A stretch of DNA of 64,000 bases from NCBI GenBank assembly GCA_937906995.1, contig CALESB010000022.1, forward strand, positions 1 through 64,000, read 5' to 3'. The notes below the pieces were generated by a model that was not told the DNA's origin, did no database searches, and worked only from the letters and a program-made list of their open reading frames with translations. The first letter of the stretch is position 1. Every line of letters begins with the position of its first letter. The DNA is from an uncultured Sutterella sp. Its GTDB lineage: Bacteria > Pseudomonadota > Gammaproteobacteria > Burkholderiales > Burkholderiaceae_F. The translations under genes were made by a program, and so were the position numbers. This document shows, piece after piece, positions 34,729 to 43,756 of the stretch.

Positions 34729-36639
34729 ATGACAAAAACTATTCCTCAAGCTCCACAGTTATCTAGTCGCATGCTACGAGTGACATTGTTGTGGGTAATT
34801 ATTTTGATTGCTTCTGTGGTCTATACCCTTTTTTTATCATGGCGTATGGAGGCAACAACAGTATCAGTGAGGACGGTATCTTCCCTGCAAAAGGAAGTTT
34901 ATGAGATCGCAGAGGCTGTAGCGCTGAGTCAGAAAGGGGAGTACCAGTTTGATTTCCAAGGTAGCGTTTGGCGAATAGATAAGGTTTTGCAGTGTTCTAC
35001 ATTAGATACATCGCTACCTTATCAAAGCATGGCGAAAGATGAGCGTCTGGATACTGTTTTAGATAAGGCCAATGCAATTTGGAAAGAAAGACTTAAACCT
35101 ACTCTTTTGAAGTGGAAAACTGATCGTTCCATTAATTTACAACAAAGAGAAAAGGTGCTGAAAGAGCTTTCAATCCTATCGCAGTACATCAGCGAATGGG
35201 TTGAGCTTATGGAAGCAGGAGTAACGCGGAATATTGTGGTTTTGCGTTATACACAAGTTGCTTTAGGGATTGCATCAATATTAAGCATCATTATTGCTAT
35301 GTGGTTCCTAATTATTACCGTTATTAGACCTTTAAATCAGTTACAGGCAGGAATTGAACGTCTTCGTGCATCTGATTGGAAAACACAGGTTCATGCGGAA
35401 GGGTCATTAGAGTTTTCTCACATTTCATCTGGCTTTAATGATCTAGCTAGTCACTTGGATGATGTTTATTCCAATTTGGAAAACAAGGTTGAAGAAAAAA
35501 CAAGTTCATTAGCAGAAAACAATAAGTACCTAACTTCCTTGTATGGCTTAACAGCTTTTTTAGGGGAACAGCACTCTTTAAACGAGTTGTGCGAGTCTTT
35601 TTTGGCACGTGTTTTATCGATTGCAGGTGGGGTGGCAGGCGATATTCGCTTTGTAGAATTTAAACCATTACGTACGACATTAGTTTGCCAAAATGGTTAT
35701 CAAGAAGTAAAAGCAAAGAACACTAATACGGACGACAAAGACTTCTTTAATGCGATTATTCTTCATCCTCAACCTACGGTTCTTTTGTTTGAAGACTATC
35801 CCTATGCCATAGATGAGCTCAAGCAAAAGGTTCGCTATGTGAAGATTTACCACATTCGTCACAAACAAAAAAATATCGGTTTGGTTACGATATTTTTTGC
35901 TCAGGCTCCTGAAAAAGATCCTAATATGGATACGTTGATGGAGAACTTAGGACAACATATGGGCACAGCCATTGAAAACTTACGTTTAGCGGAGCTAGAT
36001 CAGCAAATGGCAGTGAGTCAGGAACGTAATTTGATGGCCCAAAATTTACATGACTCAATTGCACAAACATTGTCTTTTGTAAACTTACAGGTACAGATGC
36101 TCGAAGTTGCTTTGAAGCAAAAAAATGAACCCCAAATTGATGAGGGTATTTTGCAAATTAAAGCAGGTGTCCAAGAGTGTTACGATGATGTTCGTGAGTT
36201 GTTATTGAATTTTAGAACTCGTGTTAGTGCAGAGGGATTTGAGGAGATTGTCCAAAGTGTTTTAGAGCGTTTTGAGCGACAAACTCACGTTCACTCCCAT
36301 TTAACAATTATCGGGAATGGCTTGCCATTGACTTATGCACAAAAGTTACAAGTCATTTTTATTTTGCAAGAGGCACTTTCAAATGTGAGAAAACACGCCA
36401 AAGCACAGAATGTGCTGGTGACTGTTCGTAATAAAGATGATTTTGAGATGACGATTATGGATGATGGTGTAGGTATCGATCCAGTTTTATTAGAGTCGAG
36501 AAAGCAACGTCATGTTGGTCTTTCTATCATGAAAGAAAGAGCTCAAAGGGTAGGAGGCCAAATCGTTATTGAGAGTGAAAAGGATCAAGGTACTACCGTA
36601 AAATTTTTGTTGACGAAAGACGAAAGGGCATTGTTATGA
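34729..36639 (+). CDS. NarX/NarQ-like sensor histidine kinase
   Basis: Membrane sensor of the HisKA_3 class, 636 aa. TM1 at about 17-36, a periplasmic domain of about 135 residues, TM2 at about 174-198, HAMP (199-250), a GAF-like central domain (about 265-415), then the phosphoacceptor H441 in NLHDSIAQTLS and a HATPase domain with NVRKHAKA and DGVGIDP. The architecture is that of nitrate/nitrite sensors, but the P-box residues of NarX are not evident in the periplasmic part, so the ligand is uncertain. Its stop overlaps the start of the partner regulator (ATGA). Confidence 0.9.
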   Translation: MTKTIPQAPQLSSRMLRVTLLWVIILIASVVYTLFLSWRMEATTVSVRTVSSLQKEVYEIAEAVALSQKGEYQFDFQGSVWRIDKVLQCSTLDTSLPYQSMAKDERLDTVLDKANAIWKERLKPTLLKWKTDRSINLQQREKVLKELSILSQYISEWVELMEAGVTRNIVVLRYTQVALGIASILSIIIAMWFLIITVIRPLNQLQAGIERLRASDWKTQVHAEGSLEFSHISSGFNDLASHLDDVYSNLENKVEEKTSSLAENNKYLTSLYGLTAFLGEQHSLNELCESFLARVLSIAGGVAGDIRFVEFKPLRTTLVCQNGYQEVKAKNTNTDDKDFFNAIILHPQPTVLLFEDYPYAIDELKQKVRYVKIYHIRHKQKNIGLVTIFFAQAPEKDPNMDTLMENLGQHMGTAIENLRLAELDQQMAVSQERNLMAQNLHDSIAQTLSFVNLQVQMLEVALKQKNEPQIDEGILQIKAGVQECYDDVRELLLNFRTRVSAEGFEEIVQSVLERFERQTHVHSHLTIIGNGLPLTYAQKLQVIFILQEALSNVRKHAKAQNVLVTVRNKDDFEMTIMDDGVGIDPVLLESRKQRHVGLSIMKERAQRVGGQIVIESEKDQGTTVKFLLTKDERALL

Positions 36640-37328
36640 CGATTCGTATTTTATTAGTGGATGATCACACATTATTTCGTTCTGGTATGAAGGCATTGCT
36701 TTCTCGCCAGTCTGATTTTGAGGTGGTAGGAGAAGCTAGTGATGGGTTAGAGGGGGTTAAGTTAGCGGAGCAACTTAGACCTGATCTCGTATTATTGGAC
36801 TTAGATATGCCAGTTATGAGCGGGATTGAGGCCTTGGCTCAAATGGTAGAAATCGCCAATGATATGCCAGTGGTCATGCTTACCGTTAGCGAAGATGCTG
36901 AAGATTTGAAAGAGGCTTTTGTGCTAGGGGCCAAGGGATATTTGGTCAAAAATATTGAGGCTGAATATCTAGTCAACAGTATTCGACAAATTATTGCTGG
37001 TGAAAGTGTTATGTCTCCGGAAATGACCAGTAAATTTGTGAATGGTATTCGTGCAAAAAATGTCTCCCTTATGCCAGAAGTTCGTCCAGAAAATGTAAAG
37101 AGTTTGACAGAGCGTGAAAAGCAAATTTTAGGATGTTTGGCCCAAGGGGCAAGTAATCGAGAAATGGCCAAACTCTTGAATATGTCAGAAAGTACAGTTA
37201 AGGCTCATTTACAACGTATTATGAGACGCTTCGATTTTAGTTCACGAGTGCAAGCTGCTGTATTTGCGGCTGAGCGCCATATGGATCGTTATTTACTTGA
37301 GAGTTTGAATCAAAATAAACAAAATTAA
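36636..37328 (+). CDS. NarL/FixJ-type response regulator
   Basis: Two-domain regulator, 230 aa. Receiver domain with D9/D10 acidic pocket (LLVDDHTLF), phosphoacceptor D55 in VLLDLDMPVMSG and Lys in KGYLVKN; C-terminal LuxR-type helix-turn-helix with LTEREKQILGCLAQGASNREMAKLL and STVKAHLQRIMRR. Translationally coupled to the histidine kinase. NarL-like by similarity; targets are not visible in the window. Confidence 0.94.
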   Translation: MTIRILLVDDHTLFRSGMKALLSRQSDFEVVGEASDGLEGVKLAEQLRPDLVLLDLDMPVMSGIEALAQMVEIANDMPVVMLTVSEDAEDLKEAFVLGAKGYLVKNIEAEYLVNSIRQIIAGESVMSPEMTSKFVNGIRAKNVSLMPEVRPENVKSLTEREKQILGCLAQGASNREMAKLLNMSESTVKAHLQRIMRRFDFSSRVQAAVFAAERHMDRYLLESLNQNKQN

Positions 37329-37354
37329 TCGTACTTCACTTCTGAAGCAACGGA

Positions 37355-37390
37355 TTAGCCCCTGTTTATCATTCTTTAAACAGGGGCTAA
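37355..37390 (+). terminator. Terminator after the two-component pair
   Basis: TTAGCCCCTGTTTA / TAAACAGGGGCTAA, a 14-base perfect stem with an 8-base loop, followed by a T-rich stretch. Lies between the convergent response regulator and MFS genes and may serve both. Confidence 0.88.
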
Positions 37391-37395
37391 CTTTA

Positions 37396-38595
37396 TTAAG
37401 TTTTTTGTATTGTCAATTTTTTAAAAATGGGTACCACACATATTAGGCAAAATAAGGCAGCAATAATGGCAATACTTCCACCAACATAACCAATGCTATC
37501 AATTGATAAGTGTGTGCAAACAAGTCCTCCAACTAAAGCACCAGAACCAATTCCAATGTTATAGATGCCGGAATAAACGGACATAGCGATAGCCGTTCCT
37601 TTGGGCGCAGCTAAAAGAATAAGTGATTGAAATACTAAGTTATAAAGTGTGACAGAGAAGCCCCAGAAGATGCATAAGGCAATCAGAATTGTTGTATCAA
37701 ATGCACAAAGTTTCATCAATAAGAGAGAAATGGCAATACCAACAACCGATAGACGTGTGAAGCTCCATGGTGATTGATCGTACAATTTAGAAAAGAGCCA
37801 ACTAGCAACAATACCGATTGTTCCATAGGCGACTAAAACCCATGTAATACCACTTTCAGTCATATCAGAGACTTGAGCTAAAAATGGTTCAATGTAGCTG
37901 TAAACCGTGAAATTCCCAGTCATAATGATGGGGGTCAAAATATAGATGCTTAAAAGAGGAGGCTGCTTTAACAAAGCAGGAACATCTCGAAGGGCGACAG
38001 CATTGTTATTTTGAACATTGGGAAAAAGACGCCATAGGCAAAGAAGAGCTAGGGCTGCAACCAAGCCAATACCAAGAAATGTAGCTCGCCAACCTAAGTA
38101 AAGGCCTAAAACACGGCCTAAAGGTAGACCAACAATCATTGCAATTGATGAGCCAGCAACAATTAAACTAAGGGCAGTAGCTCGCTTTCTAGGTGGGGCA
38201 ACTTCGACAGCTAAAGGGCTTACAATCGACCAAAAAATGGCATGTGAACAGGCCACACCGATGCGAGAGGCCATTAATAACCAATAATTTGTAGCCAGTG
38301 AAGATGCAATATGGCTACAAACAAAAACAGCAACAACCCACATCATTAGTTTTCGGCACTCCATTTTGGAGGCTAATAACATAAGAGGTAATGACATCAA
38401 CGCTACGACCCAAGCATACGTTGTTACAAGCCAACCGGTCTGTGCTTCTGATGTATTGAAATCTTGTCCAATGTCAGTAAGAAGACCAATGGGAATAAAC
38501 TCTGAGGTATTAAAGACAAAGACGCAAAGCGCTAATGTTAAGACTGGGAGCCAAACTAAAAAGAGAGACTTTTCTGGGTCTAATGTTTTTGTCAT
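37396..38595 (-). CDS. sotB: MFS sugar-efflux-type transporter (SotB family)
   Basis: 12-helix major facilitator, 399 aa from the ATG at 38595. Strongly SotB/YdeA-like: NTSEFIPIGLLTDIGQDF in TM1-2, YAWVVALMSLPLM, SRIGVACSHAIFWSIV and the C-terminal GIYNIGIGSGALVG. E. coli SotB exports arabinose and IPTG-like sugars. The frame extends upstream to 38655, but the ATG at 38595 matches the family N terminus. Monocistronic between terminators. Substrate is inferred. Confidence 0.88.
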   Translation of the reverse strand: MTKTLDPEKSLFLVWLPVLTLALCVFVFNTSEFIPIGLLTDIGQDFNTSEAQTGWLVTTYAWVVALMSLPLMLLASKMECRKLMMWVVAVFVCSHIASSLATNYWLLMASRIGVACSHAIFWSIVSPLAVEVAPPRKRATALSLIVAGSSIAMIVGLPLGRVLGLYLGWRATFLGIGLVAALALLCLWRLFPNVQNNNAVALRDVPALLKQPPLLSIYILTPIIMTGNFTVYSYIEPFLAQVSDMTESGITWVLVAYGTIGIVASWLFSKLYDQSPWSFTRLSVVGIAISLLLMKLCAFDTTILIALCIFWGFSVTLYNLVFQSLILLAAPKGTAIAMSVYSGIYNIGIGSGALVGGLVCTHLSIDSIGYVGGSIAIIAALFCLICVVPIFKKLTIQKT

Positions 38596-38700
38596 ATAAA
38601 ACTTTCTTGCCGGAGTAGGGCGAGAGTTATAGCAGAATTTTTTATTTGTTGACAAAAAGCAGTTAAGAAAGTTTACCTAAATAAATTGTTATGAATAAAG

Positions 38701-38751
38701 CCCCTGAAATCATGAACATATCTCAATTTTGAGACTCTTTGATTGCAGGGG
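38701..38751 (-). terminator. Nested inverted repeat downstream of trmL, probable terminator
   Basis: Outer stem CCCCTG (38701-38706) / CAGGGG (38746-38751), middle AATCA/TGATT, inner TCTCA/TGAGA around a T-rich loop. On the minus strand the outer stem is followed by CTTTATTC. It follows the trmL stop by 22 bases. The three nested stems are more elaborate than a usual terminator. Confidence 0.6.
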
Positions 38752-38772
38752 GGCATGCATATTAAAGCTTTA

Positions 38773-39243
38773 TTAGCTACCGCCTTGATAATCGTTTTGC
38801 CGCCATGCTTCAAACACGGTAATTGCAACCGTATTAGACAAGTTTAAAGAACGATTATTGGGACGCATTGGTAAACGAATGCGTTGTTCGGCTGGAAAGC
38901 TATTGCGCAATTCATCAGGTAAACCATGACCTTCGCTACCAAAAACGAAGCAGTCGCCAGGAAGGAAATGTGATTGTGCGAAAGGATGAGATCCTTTAGT
39001 GGTCATGGCAAACATGCGCTGACGATCGGGATTTTCACTTTCAAGAAACGCATCAAAATTCTTGTGAATCTTAACGGTTGCATATTCATGATAGTCTAAG
39101 CCAGCGCGTTTCATGTGCTTGTCATCTAATGAAAAACCCAAAGGTTCAATTAGGTGTAATTCACAGCCAGTATTAGCACAAAGACGGATGATGTTACCTG
39201 TATTAGGTGGAATTTCAGGTGCAACTAAAACAATTTTAAACAT
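38773..39243 (-). CDS. trmL: tRNA (cytidine/uridine-34-2'-O)-methyltransferase TrmL
   Basis: SPOUT-class methyltransferase acting on the wobble base of tRNA-Leu isoacceptors. 156 aa (E. coli 157). The trefoil-knot signatures NTGNIIRLCANTG, FGSEGHGLP and MRPNNRSLNLSNTVAI are all present. The ATG at 39243 lies inside the last codons of rpoH (8-base overlap); a TTG at 39252 also opens the frame. Probably cotranscribed with rpoH. Confidence 0.95.
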   Translation of the reverse strand: MFKIVLVAPEIPPNTGNIIRLCANTGCELHLIEPLGFSLDDKHMKRAGLDYHEYATVKIHKNFDAFLESENPDRQRMFAMTTKGSHPFAQSHFLPGDCFVFGSEGHGLPDELRNSFPAEQRIRLPMRPNNRSLNLSNTVAITVFEAWRQNDYQGGS

Positions 39244-40168
39244 GTTGATCAATAGGCGCAGTTAGCGCTTTTCTCATTTTTAATAAAGCATTTTTCTCGA
39301 TTTGACGTACCCGTTCTGCCGAAACGCCCAATTCTTGAGCAATTTCTTGTAGTGTTTTCGGTGCCAAATCTCCATTTTCATTTTCATTAAGCCAACGAGC
39401 AGTAATAACATAACGGCTACGTTCATCGAGTGCTGCAAGCGCTTGGCGAATCCCTTCACGTTGCATTTTTTCTTCGTCTTGTTGCTCAAGAATTACTGTA
39501 GGCTCATTTTCTGTAGAAGATAACCATTGAATAGGATCCAAACGATTATCGTCATCATCATCGTTACTAGCAACAGAGTCAATTGGAGTTTCGTTGCCAT
39601 ACATACGTTCTTCCATTTCGAGAACTTCTGATGTTTTAACATCCAATTCACTAGCAATTTTGTCAGCTTGGGAATAGGTTAACGCATTTTCTCCACGCAT
39701 GGAACGCAAATTAAAAAAGAGTTTGCGTTGAGATTTGGTTGTTGCGAGCTTAACCTGTCTCCAGTTTTTAATGATGTAGTCCTGAATTTCTGAACGAATC
39801 CAGTATTCAGCAAAAGTCATCAAACGTGCCCCACGATCAGGGTCGAAATGTTTAATGGCTTTCATGAGGCCAATATTGCCTTCTTGGATTAAATCTGCCT
39901 GGGGTAGACCATACCCTAAGTAAGTGCGGGAAATAGCGATGACAAGCCGAAGATGGGCCATTACAAGGTCTCTGCCTGCACTCATATCATTGTATTTATG
40001 CAGACGTTCGACTAAAGCTCGCTCTTGCTCCGGTGTTAGGATCGGGAATCGATTAGCTGCCTGAATATAGGCATCTAAATTTCCTAAGCTAGGGATGATG
40101 GCCGGTACTTTACTTTGATAGGGTACTAATGCGCCGGCGATATTAGGCTTATTATCCGAAGTCGTCAT
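39236..40168 (-). CDS. rpoH: RNA polymerase sigma factor RpoH (sigma-32)
   Basis: Heat-shock sigma factor, 310 aa. Region 2 contains DLIQEGNIGLMKAIKHFDPDRGARLMTFAEYWIR; the RpoH box reads SQRKLFFNLR just after region 2.4, distinguishing it from RpoD; region 4 ends with the helix-turn-helix around ELGVSAERVRQIEKNAL. An acidic insertion (SNDDDDDNR) lies between regions. Follows ftsX by 20 bases, as in many proteobacteria. Its ribosome binding site is weak and lies by a small dyad (ACCGTAACGGT at 40179-40189). Confidence 0.96.
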   Translation of the reverse strand: MTTSDNKPNIAGALVPYQSKVPAIIPSLGNLDAYIQAANRFPILTPEQERALVERLHKYNDMSAGRDLVMAHLRLVIAISRTYLGYGLPQADLIQEGNIGLMKAIKHFDPDRGARLMTFAEYWIRSEIQDYIIKNWRQVKLATTKSQRKLFFNLRSMRGENALTYSQADKIASELDVKTSEVLEMEERMYGNETPIDSVASNDDDDDNRLDPIQWLSSTENEPTVILEQQDEEKMQREGIRQALAALDERSRYVITARWLNENENGDLAPKTLQEIAQELGVSAERVRQIEKNALLKMRKALTAPIDQHV

Positions 40169-40188
40169 TATTTAAATTACCGTAACGG

Positions 40189-41097
40189 TTAATAAACGCG
40201 TTCGATTTTAGCTATAGCGCGTCGAGTGATGATGCTTGCAATGAGTCCGCCAAGTAAAGCACAAAAGGCAACAAAAGCAAAATTTACTTCTAGAGGTAAT
40301 GGTGCAATAGCAAGTTGAGTGCCATATTGCTCTCCAACAGTTAATAGCGCTTTGTTTGCGTACTGCCTAGCAAAGGCAGATAAACCGAGAGCAAAAATAG
40401 CCGCTAATCCCATTGTTAAAAAGCCACGCCAGGCATAGGGGCGAATTGAAAATGAGGGAGAAGCACCAAATAAATAGAGTAAACCAAGCTCATTTTTTTG
40501 TGCATCGGCTGCTAATCGAACGCTTGCTGCAATAACACATAAAAGCATTGAGAAGGTGATAGCAACAAAAATCACTCCAAGGCTCATTAAGGCTTTATAT
40601 AAAGCATCAAGTTTAGTTAGCCAAGAGCTATCGTAAGCCACCATGCTTACACCCTTGAGCTTCTCAATATTATTCGCTGTTTTTTCAATTTCAGCAGGTG
40701 ACATATTGGTCGCAAGTGTAACAATGATGAGATCTGGTAAAGGGTTGGCAGAGGAGTCACGATCCTTTTTGAGACCAAGGCTTTTATTTAAATTTTCAAA
40801 AGCCTTTTCTTTGGGGATGACTTCAATGCGCATAACGTGTTCATGACGACCAATACGCTCTTGTAAGTTGGTCATCATTGAGTCTGAAATATTTTGATAG
40901 GCAAAAACTGTAATTTCAGGGGCCACAGGGACGGCACGCATAGGCTCAGCAAGCCCGTAGACCATGCTAGCCACAAAGACTGGAATCGTTAAAGATAAAC
41001 TGGCTAGGGCTAGAGCTAAAAAGAAAACTCCCTTGGCATTGCGAATACCCCGTAGCATCTGGGTAAAAGCCCAAGTACGAGATGATGAAAAGCTCAT
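40189..41097 (-). CDS. ftsX: Cell division protein FtsX
   Basis: Polytopic membrane partner of FtsE, 302 aa. One transmembrane helix near residues 25-50, a periplasmic loop of about 120 residues, then three C-terminal helices (SMLLCVIAAS, GLAAIFALG, FAFVAFCALLGGLIAS). FtsEX uses ATP hydrolysis to activate peptidoglycan amidases through EnvC, which is also encoded in this window. Its ATG shares one base with the ftsE stop (TAATG). Confidence 0.93.
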   Translation of the reverse strand: MSFSSSRTWAFTQMLRGIRNAKGVFFLALALASLSLTIPVFVASMVYGLAEPMRAVPVAPEITVFAYQNISDSMMTNLQERIGRHEHVMRIEVIPKEKAFENLNKSLGLKKDRDSSANPLPDLIIVTLATNMSPAEIEKTANNIEKLKGVSMVAYDSSWLTKLDALYKALMSLGVIFVAITFSMLLCVIAASVRLAADAQKNELGLLYLFGASPSFSIRPYAWRGFLTMGLAAIFALGLSAFARQYANKALLTVGEQYGTQLAIAPLPLEVNFAFVAFCALLGGLIASIITRRAIAKIERVY

Positions 41098-41783
41098 TAA
41101 AAGCCTCCTTCGGTAGAGGCAAACTTCACTTCTCTGTATGGAATGTCGTTTGGTACAACCAATAAGTGGCTAGCTGCAATAATGGTGACACCTGCACTGG
41201 CAAATTCTCCAAGCAAGTTGATAAGGGTTTGAGCGTTATTCGCATCAAGGTGAGCGGCAGGCTCATCAGCTAGGATTAAAACAGGTTGATTGACTACGGC
41301 ACGAGCAAGGCATACTTTTTGTCTCTGACCAGAAGAAAGGTCAATCGGCATTTTTTCTGCTGTATCAGCAATATGGCAACGTGCAAGGGCCGCATAAGCT
41401 GCTTGACGAGCGTCGTCAGTGCTTGCTCCTGCTGCAAGTGCAGGAAGCATCACATTTTCTAAAATAGAACGATCCTCTAAAAGAGTGGAGTTTTGTAGCA
41501 TTAATCCAATAGCTCGACGTAACCATCGACGTTGGATAGAGTTGAATTCTTGAACGTCCTCCCCAGCCACTCGAACAGCTCCAGAAGTCGGATTTAATAG
41601 TCCTGCAATTAGGCGAAGAACGGAAGATTTACCACACCCAGTATCGCCATGAAGCACAACAAATTCGCCTCGAAAAATTTTTAACGAGACGTTGTTGAGC
41701 ACCTTTCGATTTTCCTCAAATGATAAACAAACATTTGAGAGCTCGACCAAAGGGCTTGTTGGAGATTGGGTAATATTTTGCAT
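41097..41783 (-). CDS. ftsE: Cell division ATP-binding protein FtsE
   Basis: ABC ATPase of the FtsEX complex, 228 aa. Walker A GDTGCGKSSVLRL, Q-loop LMLQNSTLL, Walker B LILADEPAAHLD. The signature motif is LSSGQRQKV rather than the usual LSGGQ, a mild divergence. Preceded by the ppx-like gene (12 bases upstream), followed by ftsX and rpoH. Confidence 0.9.
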   Translation of the reverse strand: MQNITQSPTSPLVELSNVCLSFEENRKVLNNVSLKIFRGEFVVLHGDTGCGKSSVLRLIAGLLNPTSGAVRVAGEDVQEFNSIQRRWLRRAIGLMLQNSTLLEDRSILENVMLPALAAGASTDDARQAAYAALARCHIADTAEKMPIDLSSGQRQKVCLARAVVNQPVLILADEPAAHLDANNAQTLINLLGEFASAGVTIIAASHLLVVPNDIPYREVKFASTEGGF

Positions 41784-41795
41784 GAATCCAAAATG

Positions 41796-43268
41796 CTATT
41801 GAATATCTAACTCAAGCCTATATTTTAAGGCTTTCCACGCTTCAACTTCATGTTTCAAAAGAAAAAATGTTAGCGGATGTTGATTAAGCCACTCCGAATC
41901 CTTAATTGTAATGACCCAGTGCCTGTTTGCCATCTGTTTTATAGCAATATTTTCAAATGCTTTGGGGTTGTCTTCGTGGGCAAATAAATGGACGATTCTC
42001 AAGATCAAAAGCGAATTTGTCCAAATTGGATTACTTAGCCATTGTTCAACTTTATTTAGTCTTCCTCGATGCCCGAGAACCAATTGGCTCATCCAATTTT
42101 GCTCAGTTTTTGAAAAGCCTGGTAAGTGACTATGAGCCAAAAGATATGCACCATGATGGTGATAGCCATTCGGACTGATGGCTTTGCCAATGTTGCACGA
42201 CAAGCAGGCCCAGTACAAGCGATTAGAGTGCTCAGCTTGAGTTTTTTCTTCTAAAGCTTCGTACAGTATAATGGCCCTTTTGGCTAAATAATCTGCCCGC
42301 TTGTAGTCAGTACGAGTCCGTTTTAAGAGCAATTTAATGCTTTCTTGACGTAAATCTTGTCCATTCAGTCTTTCTAGTAAGGCGTACATGACTCCACGGC
42401 GTAAAGCCCCTGGTGCAAAGAACAAATGTTCAATACCGAGTGTGTCAAAGACTGCTAAGAGTACGGCTAACCCACCGGCAATAACGCCTTTTCGTGACTC
42501 TGGTAACTCAGGAATATCAAGAGCTTGAATTGTGCCTGCATCGATCAGTTTGGCTTTGAGAGCAAGAAGATGATTTCTCGTAATGTAGCTTTCATAGTTA
42601 GCATGAGTGTGATTACAAAGAGAGCATAGTGCTTCCATAGAGCCAGAGGAGCCAAAAGCTCTGTCCCAATTATTTTTTTGATATTGAAAACGAGCCTCTG
42701 AAAATTCGGCTTTTGCAGCTAAATAGGCACAATTAAAGTTATTTTCGTTGATTTTTCCATCTTTGAAATGGTCAATGGTTGTATTTACACAACCAATATG
42801 GAAAGATTCGCAGTAGCTAGCTTCATAATGCTTGCCAATAGCAAGTTCAGTAGAGGCCCCGCCAACATCCACAATAAGTCGCTTACCATCGTATATAGGT
42901 AAGGAATGAGAGCAGCCTTTAAAGACAAGGCGAGCCTCTTCTTGACCACTGAGAATTTCTATTGGGTGATTAAGAATGTCTTCAGCCTTTTTTAAAAAAG
43001 CGTCTGCATTTTTAGCTGTTCTTAGTGTTTGAGTTCCTACGATACGTATCTGTTGTTGTGGAATGCCAACGAGGTATGTGTGAAAGAGTTTTAAAGTTTC
43101 TAATGCTTTATGTTGTGCAGCCTCTGTTAAGTAGCCATTGTCATTAAGGCCCGCTGCTAGACGAACTCCCTCTTTGAGATAGGTCTCTGTAGAGATATTC
43201 ATTCCCTCAACGCGACCGATTTCCAAGCGAAAACTATTGGATCCTAAGTCAATGGCTGCTAATCGCAT
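41796..43268 (-). CDS. ppx: Exopolyphosphatase (Ppx/GppA family)
   Basis: Actin-like ATPase-fold phosphatase cleaving terminal phosphate from polyphosphate or pppGpp. 490 aa. N terminus AIDLGSNSFRLEIG and VDVGGASTELAIG are the two phosphate-binding loops; SIGCVNTT-like HIGCVNTT and the GGLAVLLAVF helix follow. The C-terminal half (about 310-490) is the HD-like helical domain with HHHGAYLLAHS. The sequence cannot separate Ppx from GppA; Ppx is the more likely in betaproteobacteria. Seven bases from coaD upstream. Confidence 0.85.
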   Translation of the reverse strand: MRLAAIDLGSNSFRLEIGRVEGMNISTETYLKEGVRLAAGLNDNGYLTEAAQHKALETLKLFHTYLVGIPQQQIRIVGTQTLRTAKNADAFLKKAEDILNHPIEILSGQEEARLVFKGCSHSLPIYDGKRLIVDVGGASTELAIGKHYEASYCESFHIGCVNTTIDHFKDGKINENNFNCAYLAAKAEFSEARFQYQKNNWDRAFGSSGSMEALCSLCNHTHANYESYITRNHLLALKAKLIDAGTIQALDIPELPESRKGVIAGGLAVLLAVFDTLGIEHLFFAPGALRRGVMYALLERLNGQDLRQESIKLLLKRTRTDYKRADYLAKRAIILYEALEEKTQAEHSNRLYWACLSCNIGKAISPNGYHHHGAYLLAHSHLPGFSKTEQNWMSQLVLGHRGRLNKVEQWLSNPIWTNSLLILRIVHLFAHEDNPKAFENIAIKQMANRHWVITIKDSEWLNQHPLTFFLLKHEVEAWKALKYRLELDIQ

Positions 43269-43274
43269 ACAGGT

Positions 43275-43754
43275 TTAACCTTTTTGTTTTTTTACTAAGG
43301 CTTCAGCAACAATTGCTGAAACAAAGGGTGAAACATCTCCTCCTAAGCGATGCACTTCCCTAACTAGTGTGCCAGAGATGGCTTGCGTGCCATTCATTGG
43401 TGGAAAGAATACCGTCTGAACAGAAGAGTTAAGAGCATGATTGACACATGCCATCCGAGTTTCATAGTCAAAGTCACTGCCATTACGAACGCCTCGAATA
43501 AGCACATTAGCCTGATGCATTTTCATAAATTCGCTCAGTAAGCCTTTAAAGCCTATGACTCGAACTTTGGGTTTTCCAGCTAAAGTTCTTTTAGCGAGGT
43601 CAACTCGCTCATCAAACGAGAAGAATGTTGATTTACCAGTATCGGCAGCGACAGCAACAATGACCTCATCAAATATTTGAATGGCTCTATTAAGTAAGTC
43701 CTCATGACCTAATGTCAAAGGGTCAAAAGTTCCAGCGTATACAGCAATGGTCAT
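43275..43754 (-). CDS. coaD: Phosphopantetheine adenylyltransferase CoaD
   Basis: Penultimate step of coenzyme A synthesis. 159 aa. The nucleotidyltransferase TxGH motif is T14-L-G-H17 in TFDPLTLGHEDLL; FFSFDERVDLAKRTL and RGVRNGSDFDYE follow, and the C terminus has the ISGTLVREV block. Located two bases after rsmD, the order conserved in many bacteria. Confidence 0.97.
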   Translation of the reverse strand: MTIAVYAGTFDPLTLGHEDLLNRAIQIFDEVIVAVAADTGKSTFFSFDERVDLAKRTLAGKPKVRVIGFKGLLSEFMKMHQANVLIRGVRNGSDFDYETRMACVNHALNSSVQTVFFPPMNGTQAISGTLVREVHRLGGDVSPFVSAIVAEALVKKQKG

Positions 43755-43756
43755 AA

